Under the pieces are notes generated by a model. It was not told the origin of the DNA. It searched no databases and saw only the letters and a program-made list of their open reading frames with translations. This document shows, in pieces, positions 8,111-10,688 of a stretch of 10,688 nt of DNA. Both the position numbers and the translations under genes were made by a program. The stretch lies in NCBI GenBank assembly GCA_004151065.3, contig NWUY0300074752.1, forward strand, positions 1 through 10,688, read 5' to 3'. The DNA is from Larix sibirica (taxonomy: Eukaryota > Streptophyta > Pinopsida > Pinales > Pinaceae). Every line of letters begins with the position of its first letter. Position 1 is the first letter of the stretch.

Positions 8111-9060
8111 GGCTCTCAAGTGTGAGGGCCATGCCTACTTGATTTTGATTGGGCCTCAACAAAAACAGTGCACATCCTCCTCCTCCATCGCATCATCAAA
8201 TGCAAACAAATAATACCCTAGCCCATCTTTCCCACAACGTTTGGTGCTCGACCTTTTCGGCTTGAGGTTGTGTTCAAACTTGTTGATCTCTTACACCGCC
8301 TCCAGAGCTTCACTGACACATTGAAGGGATGTGATCGATACCCATACTTGGCCTATCTTTCTTCAAAGGCCATCACCTCAACCAACCCTTCAATCCGCTC
8401 TAGGCATTGGTTTGCGAGTGTTGTGAATCTTTTAGCATTTGTAGATATTGTGATGGTTCGACTCCCTCCTTTTAGGTGTTCCTTGGCCTCTTACCTACCA
8501 AGCAAGAGCTGTACAAAATCATTAGAGATGACATTTATAGACAGTTTGTGCAAGTTACTTGGATAAACCCTCTAGGGGGGTTACATCCCAAGATGGCCTT
8601 CTACGCTACGCACTTCTTGGATCTGAGGGGTGATCTCATTTTTCAGCCCCCTTACACATTCCACCATTGGGCACATGCTCTTCGTATCCCTTTAGGCCAA
8701 TTCAAAGTGGGCTCTTACCATCTCCGGGTAGAGACAGATCACCAACTCAATTGGTTAGATAGGATCTGCCAGGTATGTCACCTTCGAGAGGTTGACACCA
8801 AGGAACACTTCATCTTTCGATGTCCTATTTACTATGAGATCCACGAGTGGTTTCATTGAATTTTCAGGGACCTTCTCACAAAACTCCAGACTTTGACCAA
8901 ATTCTTCAGATACCCCAATTAGAGATGTCTAGCCTTACACTTGCAAGAGACCCTCTGGCTTTGCTCCTTCACCCTCCAATGACATTCTCAGCCAAGACCA
9001 AGCTCCACTCAAGGCATCACTTCCTTCTTTCTAGTTAGTAGTGCTTCCTTCCTTTAGAGG
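8111..9060 (+). pseudogene. LINE ORF2: C-terminal region with CCHC-type zinc knuckle
   Basis: After the RT come LYGSQV*GPCLLDFDW (TGA at 8123 for the Trp of the LYGSEVWG-like motif), RIIKCKQIIP* (TAG at 8219), FGARPFRLE and YPYLAYLSSKA. A frame change near 8470 then gives ELYKIIRDDIYRQF, FYATHFLDLRG, FKVGSYHLRVETDHQ and a zinc knuckle CX2CX9HX4C at 8767-8823 (ICQVC ... EHFIFRCP), the RVT-type C-terminal zinc finger thought to help RNA or target binding. A stop at 8857 is followed by about 60 more codons with family-like text (RCLALHLQETL, ITSFF), so the original protein probably ended near 9050. ORF2 would have been about 1,140 codons. Confidence 0.85.
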
Positions 9061-9425
9061 CACCAATAGACAAACATATGGTGGCATAGACCTTGACCGC
9101 TCAGTTAGGACATGACAATCTCGGCCCATCTCGACAACTAAACAACTTCATCCAAGATGCAGCATCGAGCCCCCTCCTCTAGACAACGGCGCACTACCCA
9201 TTGCAATGCCTCTTCTAGCTCTTCCTCCAAACAGAGTACTCTTTTGAGTTTCCTTCAATCGACCTCGGATGGTAGAAGAGATAATCCCAATACTTCCAGT
9301 GACCCATGACAGTGTCAATTTCACCATTTTTACATCACGGCTCTCGGATCCACTCCCTTTATACATTTTCCTTTCTTAGATCAGCTTGCTTCATATCTCC
9401 CCGGTTGCGGGTGTAAGCATGACAT
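9061..9425. other. Stretch downstream of the LINE, nothing recognised
   Basis: No domain, RNA gene or repeat was recognised on either strand. There is no A-rich LINE tail. The minus-strand ORF at 9148-9366 has no family-like motif. Confidence 0.5.
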
Positions 9426-9811
9426 ATGGGGCCAAAAGCCCTGCACGTGGAGAGCACATGGGCAGGGCTCCTCGTCCCTTGCGCCCTTAATACCACATGC
9501 TTCCCCCTGCCCTCCTCCTGGCCTGCCCACGCCTCCACACCTGTCTGCCCGTCCATCTGCCTGCCCCTCCATCTGTCTGCCTCCACAGCTGGCCTCCTCC
9601 ACACTTGTGGCTTAATGGCACCCTCAAGCTCGCTCGCATACAAATCCCCTCACAGCACCTCTGGCTACCACCCCGGTACTGCTCGCCTGCACCTCGGTCC
9701 TCTGCACATTCAAGGCTGCCATCCCTTCGGCTCTCGGCTCCTTCATTTTCGCCCTCGGCTCTTAATTATGGCTCGTGTGAATGCTCCCAAAGGATTTCAG
9801 CCCCCTCGCTC
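9426..9811. other. C/T-rich plus strand, no supported gene
   Basis: The plus strand is strongly pyrimidine-rich, which removes stop codons (all need purines) and so leaves one frame open from 9426 to 9914. The translation is low-complexity Pro/Ser/His/Leu text, so I do not call it a gene. It contains the 16-bp repeat at 9541-9586 and several CTCGGCTC-like words around 9730-9765, and it directly precedes the candidate promoter. Confidence 0.5.
9541..9586. repeat. Short 16-bp minisatellite, about 2.9 copies
   Basis: The units are CTGTCTGCCCGTCCAT (9541-9556), CTGCCTGCCCCTCCAT (9557-9572) and the partial CTGTCTGCCTCCAC (9573-9586). The first two differ at two positions. It lies inside the C/T-rich block. 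The unit is not a multiple of three, so it does not encode a conserved peptide repeat. Confidence 0.75.
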
Positions 9812-9851
9812 TATAAATGAGCCCTTGTGCACCATTGATGGCACTCAGTCT
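9812..9851 (+). promoter_or_regulatory. Candidate RNA polymerase II core promoter (TATA plus Inr)
   Basis: TATAAAT at 9812-9818 matches the plant TATA box. CTCAGTCT at 9844-9851 matches the YTCANTYY initiator pattern, and its A (9847) lies 35 bp from the first T of the TATA box, a usual plant spacing. A C/T-rich block lies upstream. The 88 bases from 9847 to the ATG at 9936 contain no other ATG. Both elements can arise by chance, and no full-length gene follows, so this could be the promoter of a decayed retroelement or gene. Confidence 0.4.
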
Positions 9852-9935
9852 GCCACCTCGAAACTCTGGTTCTGCTCTGTGCACCCTCGCATTCAGCTCC
9901 ACTTTTGGTTCTAGACCCTCACGGCCCTGTCCGCC

Positions 9936-10124
9936 ATGACTAAATCTCATGGTCTGTCTTGCCGTGGTGGGGGGAACCACTGCAGAAGCCAAACTACCTC
10001 GGGCTCTAGGGATGGCTTTGATACTGGCATCTCTTTTGCTAGTGAGACTGGGAGGGGCAATTGGTGGCGAACCACTTGGCCTCTAGCTCCAACGGTGGTG
10101 CCGTCAACCACCACTAGCTCATGA
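9936..10124 (+). CDS. Short hypothetical ORF downstream of the candidate promoter
   Basis: The first ATG after the candidate start site (context CCGCCATGA) opens a 62-codon frame rich in Gly, Ser, Thr and Trp (SCRGGGNHC, GRGNWWRTTW). I recognise no domain, signal peptide or membrane segment. The frame is open upstream except for a single TAG at 9912, so the ATG start depends on the promoter call. Its TGA overlaps the ATG of a second small frame (10121-10249) in ATGA, and a third frame carries the more protein-like text downstream. It may be the 5' part of a broken gag-like or host gene, or chance. Confidence 0.25.
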   Translation: MTKSHGLSCRGGGNHCRSQTTSGSRDGFDTGISFASETGRGNWWRTTWPLAPTVVPSTTTSS

Positions 10125-10572
10125 AGAATATGCTGGGAAAAATCCTGGACGATATGCTGGGAAATTGGGGTTCCACAAGGAACCAAATGTTGGCCACCAG
10201 GGCCAAACTTATTGACGCTACCTTCCCCTGGAGCCATATGCCATCGTAAGCCGAAGTCCTGTTTAGACTAACCCTGCTGGTAAAGGTGAGGGTGGCCCCG
10301 TTGGTGTCTCAAGCATCCCAACTGAAGGGCTGGTTGCTACTACTGCTACGGAATCCTTGGATCCTTTCCTGGCTGCTCCTGCCTTGCCTGCAACTCCCCC
10401 CGTGCAGTTTCTGATTCCTTCTACGATGGGTTCTCCGCCCTGCAAACGGCTATGCAGCCACGTGGAATCCGACCTCTTTGCTGCCAGAAAGACGGAGCCG
10501 CTTCCTGTCAAACTGCCGAAGGACGACTTCCCGGGATGCTGCCCCATACTGGAAGACTTCCCGCCTGAATGA
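10087..10572 (+). pseudogene. Unrecognised degraded coding sequence, Pro/Ala-rich
   Basis: In one frame, 10087-10572 gives about 160 codons with only two internal stops (TGA 10213, TAG 10264). The uninterrupted last part, 10267-10569, has TNPAGKGEGGPVGV, a Pro/Ala-rich middle (FLAAPALPATPP), SPPCKRLCSHVESDLF and LPVKLPKDDFPGCCP before a TGA at 10570. The balance of charged, hydrophobic and Pro residues looks like real protein more than random translation. I know no family for it. It could be ORF1 or gag of another retroelement continuing right of the window, or a host gene fragment. A second frame (10121-10249, MLGKILDDMLGNW) is also plausible, so the true frame before 10267 is uncertain. Confidence 0.35.
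10128..10164 (+). repeat. 13-bp exact direct repeat at a 24-bp period
   Basis: ATATGCTGGGAAA occurs at 10128-10140 and 10152-10164. The 24-bp period is in step with codons, so in the frame of the degraded coding sequence it encodes YAGK twice, eight residues apart. A small in-frame tandem duplication is the simplest reading. Confidence 0.7.
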
Positions 10573-10688
10573 CTTGTTGCATGACTGCTTCGGAACTCGT
10601 CAAGAGGACCGATCTCTCTGCTTTGGTTTTTTTGTTTGTTAGTTTCAATATGGTTATTTTATGTTTTGTGTTTTGGCACCTATGATAG
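10573..10688 (+). other. T-rich tail to the window edge, possible 3' UTR
   Basis: After the TGA at 10570 the plus strand becomes T-rich (seven T at 10627-10633, then TTTGTTTGTTAG and TATTTTATGTTTTGTGTTT). This composition suits a plant 3' untranslated region or an intron. No AATAAA-type signal is present before the edge. Confidence 0.3.

Larger units (their letters stand above)
4650..9060 (+). mobile_element. Near full-length but inactive LINE (non-LTR retrotransposon)
   Basis: Two consecutive coding remnants on one strand, a coiled-coil ORF1 and an ORF2 with endonuclease, reverse transcriptase and C-terminal zinc knuckle, define a two-ORF LINE. The coding span of about 4.4 kb fits a complete element. 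There is no LTR, integrase or RNase H in it. ORF2 needs at least six frame changes (near 6269, 6880, 7020, 7440, 7580, 7655 and 8470) and is cut by many stops. No poly(A) or simple-repeat tail and no target-site duplication were found near 9060-9120. The endonuclease is of APE type; I do not assign the clade, because RT phylogeny is needed for that. Confidence 0.85.

Noticed and set aside
8455-8465. GGTTCGACTCC, an exact match to the tRNA/SINE B box (GGTTCGANTCC)
   Set aside because: It lies inside the LINE ORF2 C-terminal coding remnant, no A box sits at the right distance upstream, and no tRNA cloverleaf can be drawn.
9426-9914. 162-codon open frame on the plus strand
   Set aside because: The strand is pyrimidine-rich, so stops are rare in any frame. 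The translation is low-complexity Pro/Ser/Leu/His text and overlaps the candidate promoter.
9947-10237. 96-codon minus-strand frame
   Set aside because: It has no recognisable motif and overlaps sense frames of comparable quality. It depends on GC-rich composition.

Overview
The window looks like a repeat-rich, non-genic piece of a land-plant nuclear genome. It has no bacterial-style operons or ribosome binding sites and no intact long gene. Instead it holds two decayed retrotransposons of plant type: a Ty3/gypsy pol remnant on the minus strand and a LINE on the plus strand. The state of decay suggests a large, slowly purged genome (gymnosperm, fern, lycophyte or bryophyte rather than a compact angiosperm). 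That placement is inference; the sequence does not name the organism.

Layout. 1-2180 is AT-rich DNA with no supported gene. About 2480-4060, minus strand, is a 5'-truncated Ty3/gypsy pol remnant. Read on its own strand it gives RNase H tail, spacer, integrase zinc-binding domain, integrase core, integrase C-terminal domain and pol tail. It is full of stops and frameshifts, and its third integrase catalytic acidic residue is a lysine. About 4097-4650 is a leader-like stretch with diverged short repeats and no ORF. About 4650-9060, plus strand, is a nearly complete but dead LINE: an ORF1-like coiled-coil protein, then an ORF2 with APE-type endonuclease, reverse transcriptase (FIDD catalytic box) and a C-terminal CX2CX9HX4C zinc knuckle. 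The ORF2 reading frame has to be changed at least six times and is broken by many stops.

9060-10688 is different in base composition: C/T-rich to GC-rich, with a 16-bp minisatellite. It carries a plausible plant core promoter (TATAAAT plus an Inr-like CTCAGTCT 35 bp downstream) followed by an ATG-free leader and a group of short or broken ORFs that I do not recognise. This last segment is the only part not explained by a known element family.

How the parts relate: the gypsy and LINE remnants lie head to head and meet near 4060-4100. No gypsy reverse transcriptase or gag was found beyond the LINE, so simple nesting of an otherwise intact gypsy copy is not supported. I found no convincing new biological system. 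The best leads are the unassigned promoter/ORF group at 9812-10572 and the repeated leader in front of the LINE.
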